Assembly (NCBI GenBank): GCA_022450045.1
Contig: JAKURD010000012.1
Location: 1-64,000 of the forward strand
Source: Gracilimonas sp.
GTDB taxonomy: Bacteria; Bacteroidota; Rhodothermia; Balneolales; Balneolaceae
Direction: 5' to 3'
Length of the DNA: 64,000 nt
A program made the position numbers and the translations under genes. The notes below the pieces were generated by a model that made no database searches, was not told the origin of the DNA, and saw only the letters and a program-made list of their open reading frames with translations. Of the stretch, positions 42,573-51,713 are shown in pieces (position 1 is the stretch's first letter; every line of letters begins with the position of its first letter).

Positions 42573-43775
42573 ATGAGCAACAAGAAAAAAGTTTTACTCG
42601 CATTCAGCGGCGGGCTCGATACCAGCTATTGTGCCATTTGGCTTGCAAAAGAAAAAGGGTATGAAGTCCATACCGCAGCCGTACATACCGGTGGATTTAA
42701 TGAAGCTGAAGAAAAAGCTTTAGCTGAAAAGGCCAAGAACCTGGGTATCAAAAATCATGTGATGCTTAATGTGGAAGAAGAATTCTACGAAAAGGGTATC
42801 AAGTATCTGATCTTTGGGAATGTCCTCAAAAATCACACCTATCCGCTTTCGGTAAGCGCTGAACGTGTATTTCAGGCTGTGGCTATAGCCGAGTATGCCA
42901 AGGAAATTGGAGCCGACGCCATTGCACATGGAAGTACCGGGGCCGGGAATGATCAGGTTCGCTTTGATTTGGTTTTTAATGTAATGGCTCCCGAAATGGA
43001 GATCATTACCCCGATTCGAGACCAAAAGTTAAGTCGCGAGGAAGAGGTAGAGTATCTGCAACAAAATGGTATCGATCAGGAATGGGAGAAGGCGAAATAT
43101 TCCATCAATAAAGGATTGTGGGGTACTTCTGTGGGCGGAGCCGAAACGCTGACTTCTCACCTGGGACTTCCTGAAGGTGCATGGCCTACAAAAGTCTCAG
43201 CAAAAGAACCGAAAACGATCGAGCTGCATTTTGAAAACGGTGAATTCGTCGGTATTGATGGACAAATTTTTGATCCGGTTCAAGCAATAAAAGAGCTGGA
43301 GAAGATCGCTTCTCCCTATGGAGTTGGTCGTGACATTCATGTGGGGGATACAATCATTGGCATCAAGGGCCGCGTGGGATTTGAGGCTGCCGCCCCGATG
43401 CTCATCATAAAAGCACATCAGCTTTTGGAAAAGCACACCCTCGGTAAATGGCAGTTGTACTGGAAAGATCAACTGGCAGAATGGTACGGAATGCTGATGC
43501 ACGAAGGGCAATATCTTGACCCAGTGATGCGCAATATCGAAACCTTCCTGGAGGACACACAGAAGAATGTCTCCGGGAAAGTATTTTTAAAACTGGAGCC
43601 CAGGCGATTTGAGCTGCAGGGCATTGAATCTGAAAACGATCTAATGGCTTCTAACTTTGGCCAATATGGTGAAATGAATAACGCATGGAGCGGCGAGGAT
43701 GTAAAAGGCTTCACCAAGATTCTGGCTAATTCTATGCTTATTCAACAAAAAGTACAGGAACAAAATAATGATTAA
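42573..43775 (+). CDS. argG: Argininosuccinate synthase
   Basis: A 400-residue cytosolic ATP-dependent ligase joining citrulline and aspartate. The N-type ATP pyrophosphatase loop is LAFSGGLDTSY near residue 10; HGSTGAGNDQVRF and the SINKGLWGTSVGG region are family signatures. Length is normal. It overlaps argC by eight bases at its end, and together with the downstream genes it forms a tight operon. Confidence 0.95.
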   Translation: MSNKKKVLLAFSGGLDTSYCAIWLAKEKGYEVHTAAVHTGGFNEAEEKALAEKAKNLGIKNHVMLNVEEEFYEKGIKYLIFGNVLKNHTYPLSVSAERVFQAVAIAEYAKEIGADAIAHGSTGAGNDQVRFDLVFNVMAPEMEIITPIRDQKLSREEEVEYLQQNGIDQEWEKAKYSINKGLWGTSVGGAETLTSHLGLPEGAWPTKVSAKEPKTIELHFENGEFVGIDGQIFDPVQAIKELEKIASPYGVGRDIHVGDTIIGIKGRVGFEAAAPMLIIKAHQLLEKHTLGKWQLYWKDQLAEWYGMLMHEGQYLDPVMRNIETFLEDTQKNVSGKVFLKLEPRRFELQGIESENDLMASNFGQYGEMNNAWSGEDVKGFTKILANSMLIQQKVQEQNND

Positions 43776-44733
43776 AGTGGGCATCATTGGCGGCGCGGGT
43801 TATACATCCGGAGAACTAATTAGAATTTTACTTCATCATCCTGAGGTACAACTCGAAAGTGTAGTGAGCCGAAGTCACGCTGGAGAATTCTTATATAAAG
43901 CCCATCCCGACCTGACGGGCGAAACTGATCTGAAATTTGATTCAGATTTAAATCAGGGTGTAGATATTGTCTTTCTCTGTTCTGGACACGGAAAGTCAAA
44001 AGGATTGGTAGAAACCGGGGTACTTCCGGAGTCTGCAAAGATCATCGACCTGAGTACTGATTTCCGTCACAAAGGTAGTTCTCACGATTTCATTTATGGC
44101 CTGCCGGAGCTGAATCGTGGGGAGATTAAAAAAGCAAATCATATAGCCAATCCGGGATGTTTTGCAACGTGTATTCAACTTACGCTGCTACCACTTGCCA
44201 ATGCTGGTTTATTGAATGAAGATGTACATGTAACGGCTATTACCGGAAGTACCGGCGCGGGCCAGAACCCAACCGCAACCACGCATTTTAGCTGGAGAAG
44301 TAATAATGCCTCTATCTACAAACCCTTTAAGCATCGTCACCTAAAAGAGATCAAACAAAGTTTGACGCAGCTTCAGAATGGCTTCAACAAGGAGATTCAT
44401 TTTATCCCCATGCGCGGGGCTTTTACCCGGGGTATTTTAGCAGCTTCTTATTTATCAACCGAAAAATCTCTGAATGAAATAACTTCGATGTATCAGGGAT
44501 TTTATGCCGGTCACCCCTTTATTCATCTCTCGAAAGAACCGGTAGATGTAAAACAGGTGGTTGGAACCAACAAGGTCTTCCTTCACCTCCAAAAAGAAAA
44601 CGGTATAATTCTCATCACAGGAGTCATTGATAACCTGGTGAAAGGAGCTTCCGGTCAGGCAGTGCAAAATATGAATTTGCTCTTTGGGCTTGATGAAACA
44701 GAAGGGCTTACTCTAAAATCAATAGCATTTTAA
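43768..44733 (+). CDS. argC: N-acetyl-gamma-glutamyl-phosphate reductase
   Basis: A 321-residue NADPH-dependent reductase, third step of arginine synthesis. It has the Rossmann GGAGYTSGELIRILLHHP, SRSHAGEF, the catalytic Cys in ANPGCFATCIQL, and the substrate His in PMRGAFTRGI. Length is typical of the shorter class. Spacing to proC is two bases. It may accept acetylated or succinylated substrate (see argF'). Confidence 0.94.
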   Translation: MIKVGIIGGAGYTSGELIRILLHHPEVQLESVVSRSHAGEFLYKAHPDLTGETDLKFDSDLNQGVDIVFLCSGHGKSKGLVETGVLPESAKIIDLSTDFRHKGSSHDFIYGLPELNRGEIKKANHIANPGCFATCIQLTLLPLANAGLLNEDVHVTAITGSTGAGQNPTATTHFSWRSNNASIYKPFKHRHLKEIKQSLTQLQNGFNKEIHFIPMRGAFTRGILAASYLSTEKSLNEITSMYQGFYAGHPFIHLSKEPVDVKQVVGTNKVFLHLQKENGIILITGVIDNLVKGASGQAVQNMNLLFGLDETEGLTLKSIAF

Positions 44734-44735
44734 TC

Positions 44736-45545
44736 ATGGCTAAGAAACAAGACATCGCGATCATAGGAGCCGGGAACCTGGGCATTGCCGTTGCAAAAGG
44801 CATTGTCGGAGCTAAATTGGCGAAATCAAAAAACATGTATTTAACACGCCGGCATCTGGAAAAACTGCTTGAGTTGAAGAAGCAAAAATTTCAGATCACT
44901 TCGAATAATATCGAAGCTGTACAAAACGCAGAGTACATTTTTCTCTGCGTTCAACCCAAACAACTACCGGAAGTTTTAAAGGAAATTAACTCTGTTCTCG
45001 ATCCCAAAAAACACGTACTCATCTCTACTATAACCGGGGTTGAAATTGCCTCGATAGAACAGCATCTGGAGCAGGAAATCCCCATTATTCGTGCCATGCC
45101 CAATACTGCAGCGGCCATTCAGGAATCAATGACCTGTATGTGTGGGAAGAATGTCTCTAACGGGCAACTCCAGGAAGTGAAAGTGCTTTTTGAAGCTTTG
45201 GGTGAGGCCATGATCATTGATGAAGATCTAATGAAAGCCGCTACGGTATTAGCAGCAAGCGGAATCGCTTTTTTCCTTCGATATATTCGCGCGGCTACTC
45301 AAGGCGGAATTCAGCTTGGTTTTCATGCTGACGATGCCCAGAAAATTGCTATGCAAACTGCCCGTGGAGCGGCCTCACTTTTAGTTGAAGGTCACAATCA
45401 TCCTGAAACTGAGATCGATAAAGTAACCACACCTCAGGGCTGCACCATCGCAGGATTGAATGAAATGGAACATCAGGGACTTAGTTCAGCTGTGATCAAA
45501 GGACTAATGGCCTCATTCGAAAAAATTAACACCATTACAGAATGA
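44736..45545 (+). CDS. proC: Pyrroline-5-carboxylate reductase
   Basis: A 269-residue NAD(P)H-dependent enzyme, last step of proline synthesis. It has IIGAGNLGIAVAKGI near residue 7, and the family signatures IIRAMPNTAAAIQESMTCM and VTTPQGCTIAGLNEMEHQGL. It lies inside the arginine operon and overlaps argD by four bases. This suggests that proline is made from ornithine- or glutamate-semialdehyde intermediates under the same control. No proA or proB is in the window. Confidence 0.93.
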   Translation: MAKKQDIAIIGAGNLGIAVAKGIVGAKLAKSKNMYLTRRHLEKLLELKKQKFQITSNNIEAVQNAEYIFLCVQPKQLPEVLKEINSVLDPKKHVLISTITGVEIASIEQHLEQEIPIIRAMPNTAAAIQESMTCMCGKNVSNGQLQEVKVLFEALGEAMIIDEDLMKAATVLAASGIAFFLRYIRAATQGGIQLGFHADDAQKIAMQTARGAASLLVEGHNHPETEIDKVTTPQGCTIAGLNEMEHQGLSSAVIKGLMASFEKINTITE

Positions 45546-46669
45546 ATCTATTTCAAGTATATCCGCTTTTTGATGTGGAGCCAGTGAAAGCTAAAGGCAA
45601 TTACGTATATGATGCTGCCGGACAGAAATACCTCGATTTTTACGGAGGTCATGCGGTCATTTCTATCGGACATTCACATCCGCATTATGTGGAACGAGTG
45701 AATGCACAGTTGAACGAAATCGGTTTTTATTCAAATTCAGTTCCCATCAGAATTCAGGAACAACTCGCTAAGAAATTAGGGAAACTTTCAGGTTATAATA
45801 ACTGGAATCTGTTCCTTTGCAACTCCGGGGCCGAAGCGAATGAGAATGCACTGAAAGTTGCTTCAGCTCAAAATCAGCGTAAGAAGATCATAGCGTTTAA
45901 AGGAGGGTTTCACGGAAGAACTTCCCTTGCGGTTTCTGTCACGGACAATCCAAGCATCCTTTTTCCGGTGAATGAAGGAGCTGATGTTATCCGTTTTGCT
46001 TTTGAAGACTTTGAAGGAGTAGAATCGGCCCTGAAAAATGAGGATGTCAGTTCAGTGATTATTGAAGGCATTCAGGGAGTAGGTGGAATTGTGGCTCCTT
46101 CTGTCAGTTTCTTGAATCACCTGAGAAAACTATGCAATGAAACAGGAACCGTACTGATCCTGGACGAAGTACAATCAGGCTTTGGGCGAACCGGGGAGTT
46201 TTTTGCTCACCAATTGTTTGGGGTTGAGCCGGACATCATCACAATGGCAAAAGGCATGGGTAATGGATTTCCGGTGGGAGGTGTGTTTATTCATCCCAAA
46301 TTTAAAGCTTCCTTTGGAATGCTGGGAACTACTTTTGGAGGAAATCATCTTGCCTGTGCGGCATCTTTGGCCGTGCTGGAAGTACTTGAGCAAGAGAAAC
46401 TCATTAGCAATGCAAAAGCGATGGGCCGGTATCTGGAAGCCGGGTTAAGTCAACTTCAAAAAGTAAAAAAAGTACGGGCATTTGGGTTAATGGTCGGCGT
46501 AGAATTTGAAGAACCGGCAGCAGAATGGAGAAAGAAATTGCTATACGAACACTACATTTTCACCGGTTCCTCCTCCAACAAAAATGTACTTCGATTGCTG
46601 CCTCCACTTTCCATTGGTAAAGAAGAATGTGATGAATTAATTCAAGCTTTAAAGGAGGTTTTGAAATGA
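45542..46669 (+). CDS. argD: Acetylornithine/succinylornithine aminotransferase
   Basis: A 375-residue class III PLP aminotransferase. The cofactor lysine is in TMAKGMGNGFPVGG; other signatures are FCNSGAEANENALK-like LCNSGAEANENALK and LILDEVQSGFGRTG. It converts N-acyl-glutamate semialdehyde to N-acyl-ornithine. Length is a little short for the family but complete. It overlaps proC by four bases. The substrate acyl group should match that of argF'. Confidence 0.92.
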   Translation: MNLFQVYPLFDVEPVKAKGNYVYDAAGQKYLDFYGGHAVISIGHSHPHYVERVNAQLNEIGFYSNSVPIRIQEQLAKKLGKLSGYNNWNLFLCNSGAEANENALKVASAQNQRKKIIAFKGGFHGRTSLAVSVTDNPSILFPVNEGADVIRFAFEDFEGVESALKNEDVSSVIIEGIQGVGGIVAPSVSFLNHLRKLCNETGTVLILDEVQSGFGRTGEFFAHQLFGVEPDIITMAKGMGNGFPVGGVFIHPKFKASFGMLGTTFGGNHLACAASLAVLEVLEQEKLISNAKAMGRYLEAGLSQLQKVKKVRAFGLMVGVEFEEPAAEWRKKLLYEHYIFTGSSSNKNVLRLLPPLSIGKEECDELIQALKEVLK

Positions 46670-46737
46670 ACGGATCTAAAACGAACAAGAAAAGTCCTCA
46701 AGGAGAGACTTCTCAATCTCTAAAGAATAATATATAA
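46666..46737 (+). other. Short reading frame between argD and argF'
   Basis: A 23-codon frame begins inside the argD stop (ATGA) and reads MNGSKTNKKSPQGETSQSLK... to TAA. Its middle (CCTCAAGGAGAGACTTCTCAA) resembles the repeat phrase upstream of lipB at 24455-24475, so it is more likely a repeat fragment that happens to be open than a real gene. Confidence 0.3.
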
Positions 46738-46756
46738 CAGCAACCCCGAATTAAAT

Positions 46757-47710
46757 ATGAATTCATTCCTATCCATAAAAGATATTGAAAATCTTCCGGC
46801 GTTGGTGAAAGATGCACTGGAGATCAAAAAGAATCCACATGTGTACACAGATCTTGGGCGGCAAAGATCAATGTGCCTTATTTTTCTAAATCCCAGCTTA
46901 CGAACCCGGTTAAGTTCCCAAAAAGCAGCTTTTAATCTTGGGTTGAATACCGCTGTGTTGGATGTTGGGAGTCAGGGCTGGAGGCTGGAATTTGAAGATG
47001 GCGTCGTTATGGATGGCGACAAAGCTGAACACATGAAAGAAGCGGCTGCCGTCATCGGTTCTTATTTTGATGTGGTAGCGATCCGTGCTTTTGCCAAACT
47101 GGAAGACCGGGCAGAAGATTACAGTGAGCAGGTGATGGAATCCTTCAAAAAATACTGTCCTGCTCCGGTTATTAATATGGAGTCTTCGACGGGACATCCC
47201 TTGCAGGCCCTGGCCGACCTTATCACCATAGAAGAACATAAAACCGTCGAAAAACCGAAGGTGGTCTTGACCTGGGCTCCCCATCCGAAAGCACTTCCTC
47301 AAGCTGTAGCAAATTCATTTTCAAGATGGATGCAGGAAGCGGAATTTGATCTTACTATTACCCATCCTGAGGGCTATGAATTGGTTGATGAAGCCATTGG
47401 CAATGCGAAAGTGGAGTATGACCAGCAGAAAGCTTTTAAAGGCGCAGATTTCATCTATGCTAAAAACTGGAGCAGTTACTCCGATTATGGGAAAGTTTTT
47501 TCAACGGATCCATCCTGGATGGTAACATCAAAAAAAATGAGCCTGACAAATAATGGTAAATTCATGCACTGCCTTCCGGTACGGCGAAATGTGATCGTGG
47601 AAGATGCGGTACTGGACAGCGACCAGAGTCTTGTTATTCCTCAGGCCTCAAATAGGGTGACCTCAATGCAAGCCGTACTTAAGAATATCTTGGAGGGATT
47701 GACGAAGTGA
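46757..47710 (+). CDS. argF': N-acyl-ornithine carbamoyltransferase (succinyl type likely)
   Basis: A 317-residue transcarbamylase acting on N-acylated ornithine. Carbamoyl-phosphate binding is NPSLRTRLS near residue 45; HCLPVRRN near 275 and HPLQALADLITIEE are family motifs. Residue 90 (MDGDKAEH) is Ala. In the literature this position is Glu in acetylornithine enzymes (Xanthomonas) and Pro in succinylornithine enzymes (Bacteroides), and an Ala substitution shifts specificity to succinyl. The overall sequence is Bacteroides-like, which favours succinyl. It overlaps argB by four bases. Confidence 0.92.
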   Translation: MNSFLSIKDIENLPALVKDALEIKKNPHVYTDLGRQRSMCLIFLNPSLRTRLSSQKAAFNLGLNTAVLDVGSQGWRLEFEDGVVMDGDKAEHMKEAAAVIGSYFDVVAIRAFAKLEDRAEDYSEQVMESFKKYCPAPVINMESSTGHPLQALADLITIEEHKTVEKPKVVLTWAPHPKALPQAVANSFSRWMQEAEFDLTITHPEGYELVDEAIGNAKVEYDQQKAFKGADFIYAKNWSSYSDYGKVFSTDPSWMVTSKKMSLTNNGKFMHCLPVRRNVIVEDAVLDSDQSLVIPQASNRVTSMQAVLKNILEGLTK

Positions 47711-48471
47711 GTGCTCTAAAAGTCATAAAGATTGGCGGAAAAGTGATCGATGACAACCAAAAAATGGATACTTTTCTGGAGGCTTTCGTTTCCATAAGAG
47801 AACCGAAAGTACTGGTTCATGGTGGAGGATCTATCGCATCCGGAATGAGCGAGCGACTTGGCATCAAACCAAACGTGGTGGCTGGCCGGCGCATAACTGA
47901 TACAGAAACGCTGGAAGTGATCACTATGGTGTATGGAGGATTGGTGAACAAGAAGATCGTGGCAAAATTGCAGTCGCTTGGGGTAAATGCCGTGGGATTA
48001 TCAGGAGCCGATCTAAATATCATTTCCGCAACAAAGCGAGATCCCGAGCCCGTAGATTTTGGATGGGTAGGAGATGTGGATCAGGTAAATCCGGAGTGGG
48101 TCACAACATTTTTAAATAAAGGGATTACTCCTGTTTTAGCTCCCCTCACACATAATGGAAGTGGAAACATGCTGAACACGAATGCAGACACTATCGCTTC
48201 TTCCGTGGCTTCGGCTTTGAGTTCTGATTTTGAAACGGAACTTATGCTTTGTTTCGAGCAAACCGGGGTGATGAACGGTGAAAAACTTATCACAGAAATG
48301 AACCAGCTTTTATATCGACATTTAAGAGATACAGGAGTAGTGACCGATGGCATGATTCCAAAGATCGAGGTAGGGTTTCAGGCACTTAAGAATGGGGTTA
48401 GAAAAGTGAACATTAGAAACTTTGAGGATGTGGCAAAACCGGATTCAGGAACAGTTTTTATATCAAATTAG
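47707..48471 (+). CDS. argB: N-acyl-glutamate kinase
   Basis: A 254-residue amino acid kinase, second step of the pathway. It has KIGGKVIDD near residue 7, VHGGGSIASG (gamma-phosphate loop), and NTNADTIAS near 155. Length is slightly short, and it lacks the N-terminal helix found in arginine-inhibited hexameric forms, which suggests that feedback inhibition by arginine is weak or absent (inference). It starts within the argF' stop. Confidence 0.9.
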   Translation: MSALKVIKIGGKVIDDNQKMDTFLEAFVSIREPKVLVHGGGSIASGMSERLGIKPNVVAGRRITDTETLEVITMVYGGLVNKKIVAKLQSLGVNAVGLSGADLNIISATKRDPEPVDFGWVGDVDQVNPEWVTTFLNKGITPVLAPLTHNGSGNMLNTNADTIASSVASALSSDFETELMLCFEQTGVMNGEKLITEMNQLLYRHLRDTGVVTDGMIPKIEVGFQALKNGVRKVNIRNFEDVAKPDSGTVFISN

Positions 48472-48594
48472 GCAATGGAATGGAACACGGATAACCCGGA
48501 TTTGGCGGATAGCCACTGGTAAAATTTTAATCTATATAACATTTTCGTGTTTTTGAGCTTTCGTGGCAAAAATTCACGACTACTAAAAACAATC

Positions 48595-49659
48595 ATGAAC
48601 AAGATCGAACAACTTAGTGAGCAGGCCATTGAACTCTTAAAAAAGCTCATTTCAACCCGGTCGTATAGTGGTGAAGAAGATGAGACTGCCATGCTGCTTT
48701 CGAATGTGTTGGAAGAATTCGGTTTCACCCCGAAACGAAAAGGAAATAATGTTTGGGCATGGTCCGGAAAAACCGATTCTGAAAAACCCACGCTGATGTT
48801 GAATTCCCATCACGACACGGTCAAGGCTTCTTCCAAATGGACCAAGGACCCCTTCACCCCAACTTTCGATAACAATCAAATGTTTGGATTAGGAAGCAAT
48901 GATGCCGGTGGACCTCTGGTAAGTTTATTAGCTGCTTTTATTTACCTGTCCCAACAAGAGCAACCTTACAACTTGGTATTTCTTGCTTCGGCTGAGGAAG
49001 AAACTTCCGGGAAAAACGGGGTTCCAATTGTACTGCCTGAATTGGGAAAAATAGATCTCGCCATTGTAGGTGAACCGACCTCTATGGAGCTGGCCATTGC
49101 CGAACGTGGCTTGATTGTGCTGGATTGTGTGGCTCACGGAGAAAGCGGCCACGCCGCCCGGAATGAAGGGGAGAATGCCCTCTATAAGGCTATGGATGAC
49201 ATACACTGGTTCCGCACCTTTCATTTTGAAAAGGGTTCGGAAGTGCTCGGAGAAATCAACATGACGGTGACGATGATCGAGGGGGGAAGTCAACATAATG
49301 TAGTACCGGATGAATGCCGGTTTGTGGTCGATGTACGCCCTAATGAGTTTTATTCGAACGAGGAAGTGATTGATATCATCCGCAATCATGTGGATTGTGA
49401 GATAACTCCAAGATCCACCAACTTAAATGCTTCAGGAATTTCAACGGAACATCCGGTGGTAAGAAAAGGTGAGAAGCTGGGCATCAAAGCCTATGGTTCC
49501 AAAACGATGTCAGACCAGGTTCACATGCCATTTAATAGTGTGAAAATAGGCCCCGGAAACACCCGCCGTTCGCATACCGCGGATGAATTTATTTATCTGG
49601 ATGAAATTCGAGAAGGCATCAAAACGTATATTGAGCTTTTGGACAACTTACAGATATAA
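48595..49659 (+). CDS. argE: N-acyl-citrulline/ornithine deacylase (M20)
   Basis: A 354-residue M20 family metallohydrolase. I start it at ATG 48595 (MNKIEQLSEQ); an upstream ATG at 48547 lies in repeat-like DNA. Zinc ligand motifs are MLNSHHDTV, GSNDAGGPLV (Asp), ASAEEETSGKNG (Glu pair) and VVGEPTS-like IVGEPTS, with HVDC-type dimerisation domain between. In pathways with an acyl-ornithine carbamoyltransferase it removes the acyl group from N-acyl-citrulline. Confidence 0.9.
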   Translation: MNKIEQLSEQAIELLKKLISTRSYSGEEDETAMLLSNVLEEFGFTPKRKGNNVWAWSGKTDSEKPTLMLNSHHDTVKASSKWTKDPFTPTFDNNQMFGLGSNDAGGPLVSLLAAFIYLSQQEQPYNLVFLASAEEETSGKNGVPIVLPELGKIDLAIVGEPTSMELAIAERGLIVLDCVAHGESGHAARNEGENALYKAMDDIHWFRTFHFEKGSEVLGEINMTVTMIEGGSQHNVVPDECRFVVDVRPNEFYSNEEVIDIIRNHVDCEITPRSTNLNASGISTEHPVVRKGEKLGIKAYGSKTMSDQVHMPFNSVKIGPGNTRRSHTADEFIYLDEIREGIKTYIELLDNLQI

Positions 49660-49728
49660 CGTGTTACCGTGGCTTAATAGAAGCACGGTAACACTTTAAC
49701 ACCTTCACACTTAAACACTTGAAGAAAA

Positions 49729-51018
49729 ATGAAGAAACTTTGGGAAAAAGGAATTGAAACCGATGCATTCATTGAGAAGTTCACGGTAGGGAATGATCGG
49801 GAATTAGATCTGGAACTTGCTAAATATGACGTTCAGGGAACCATCGCCCATATTACCATGCTCGAATCAGTGGGTTTACTGGAATCAGACGAACTTGAGG
49901 AACTTACCGGTGAATTGAATCGCATTCTGGATGAAATGATTGAGCCGGGTGATTTTGAGATCGAAGAAGGAGTGGAGGACGTGCATTCCCAGATCGAACT
50001 TATGCTGACTCGGTCACTTGGGGATGTCGGCAAAAAAGTTCACTCCGGCCGCTCACGAAACGATCAGGTGCTGGTTGATATTCGTCTTTATCTCCGTGAT
50101 CAGATCAAAGAGATCGCTTCCCTTTCCAAAAAATTATTCGATACGCTGATCTCACAAAGTGAATCAAATAAAGAGGTCCTGCTGCCCGGATATACACACA
50201 CTCAGGCTGCCATGCCCTCAAGTTTTGGGATGTGGTTTGGAGCCTATGCCGAGAGCCTTGTGGATGACCTGATGATGTTGGAATCAACATATAAGATCAT
50301 CAATCGAAATCCCCTGGGGTCCGCGGCAGGGTATGGATCTTCTTTCCCTTTAGACCGAACCATGACCGCCGAACTGCTCGGCTTTGAAGGATTGAACGTG
50401 AATTCTGTGTACGCACAGATGGGGCGTGGAAAAACAGAGCAAACGCTTTCCTTTGCCATGGCGGGGCTTGCCGGAACGCTAAACAAACTGGCATCGGATG
50501 TTTGCCTCTATAACAGCCAAAACTTCAACTTTATCAAACTGCCCGATGAACTGACCACCGGCTCCAGCATCATGCCGCACAAAAAGAACGCGGATGTTTT
50601 TGAGTTGATCCGTGCCAAGACGAACCTGCTTCTTTCTCTGCCCAATCAAATTGTGATGACCACTTCAAACCTGACCTCCGGCTATCACCGTGACTTCCAG
50701 GTTCTAAAAGAGATCTTATTTCCGGCCATTCAAGAATTAAAAGACTGCCTCTTCATCACCGGGTATGCAGTTGAAAAAATTCAGGTGAATGATCAGATCT
50801 TAGACGATCCAAAATACAAACTCATCTTTTCGGTGGAAGCAGTTAATGAGCTGGTGTTAAATGGAACTCCTTTTCGTGATGCTTATCAAAAAGTAGCACA
50901 GCAGATCGAAGATGGAAGTTTTGAGCCGCCTGCTGAGCTTAACCATACTCATGAGGGTAGTATTGGAAATTTGGGAAATAAAGAGATTCGGGAAAGGTTA
51001 AACAGACTTGAGATTTAA
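49729..51018 (+). CDS. argH: Argininosuccinate lyase
   Basis: A 429-residue fumarase/aspartase-superfamily enzyme releasing arginine and fumarate. It has HSGRSRNDQV near 105, the catalytic His region GYTHTQAAMPSS, and the signature TGSSIMPHKKNAD. It is the final gene of the operon and of the pathway. It is 30-40 residues shorter than many homologues, mainly at the C-terminus, but all catalytic loops are present. Confidence 0.95.
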   Translation: MKKLWEKGIETDAFIEKFTVGNDRELDLELAKYDVQGTIAHITMLESVGLLESDELEELTGELNRILDEMIEPGDFEIEEGVEDVHSQIELMLTRSLGDVGKKVHSGRSRNDQVLVDIRLYLRDQIKEIASLSKKLFDTLISQSESNKEVLLPGYTHTQAAMPSSFGMWFGAYAESLVDDLMMLESTYKIINRNPLGSAAGYGSSFPLDRTMTAELLGFEGLNVNSVYAQMGRGKTEQTLSFAMAGLAGTLNKLASDVCLYNSQNFNFIKLPDELTTGSSIMPHKKNADVFELIRAKTNLLLSLPNQIVMTTSNLTSGYHRDFQVLKEILFPAIQELKDCLFITGYAVEKIQVNDQILDDPKYKLIFSVEAVNELVLNGTPFRDAYQKVAQQIEDGSFEPPAELNHTHEGSIGNLGNKEIRERLNRLEI

Positions 51019-51069
51019 GACATAAGATTAAAGATTGTTTGTCTCAAGCCTTTCATCTCACTACTGATC

Positions 51070-51621
51070 ATGAACCAACTTTATTTCATAGCCCTTATTC
51101 CGCCCTCACCCCTAAGAGATGAAATTCAGCAATTGAAGCTGGATGTGAGAGATAAGTTTGGCAGTAAACATGCACTGAATGCTCCTCCACACATTACACT
51201 CTTGAGTCCCTTTCGCATTGAGAAAGAAAATGTGGATCGCCTGCATTCTATGTTAGAAGTATTTACACAGGGGTTTAACCCCTTTAAAGTTCAATTCAAT
51301 GATTTTTCCACCTTTCCGCCCCGTGTGGTTTTTATTAATGTGATTAAGTCACCCGTGCTCACCGAAGTGCAAACCAAACTTGAAAAACTGGGCCGTTCTA
51401 ATCCGGAGCTTTTCAACTACAATTATGATGAGCGGCCGTATCATCCTCACTTAACACTGGCCTTCAAGGATCTCACTAAAAGTGACTTTTATGCTGTTTG
51501 GAAAGAGTTTGAGCATCAGGAATTCCGAAAGGACTTTTTAGCCGAACAGCTTTACCTGCTAAAGCATAACGGTGAAGTTTGGGAAGTTTCTGAAACATTT
51601 CCTTTGGCCAATCCTGGCTAA
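51070..51621 (+). CDS. 2H phosphoesterase (2'-5' RNA ligase-like)
   Basis: A 183-residue protein of the 2H superfamily. The two His motifs are PPHITLLSPF near 38 and YHPHLTLAF near 125. Family members act on cyclic phosphodiesters or on 2'-5' RNA linkages; the substrate here is unknown. It lies 51 bases after argH, possibly by readthrough, but it has no obvious link with arginine. Confidence 0.85.
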   Translation: MNQLYFIALIPPSPLRDEIQQLKLDVRDKFGSKHALNAPPHITLLSPFRIEKENVDRLHSMLEVFTQGFNPFKVQFNDFSTFPPRVVFINVIKSPVLTEVQTKLEKLGRSNPELFNYNYDERPYHPHLTLAFKDLTKSDFYAVWKEFEHQEFRKDFLAEQLYLLKHNGEVWEVSETFPLANPG

Positions 51622-51713
51622 GATCAACCTAATCCAAATAAACCGGAATGCACCCAACTAGTTTAATGTTGAAGGGTCGGAATAATTATTCAATAACTTA
51701 TAACAATTCAAAA

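Noticed and set aside
46666..46737. 23-codon gene in the arginine operon
   Set aside because: Its centre matches an intergenic repeat phrase also found upstream of lipB; kept only as a note, not as a gene.
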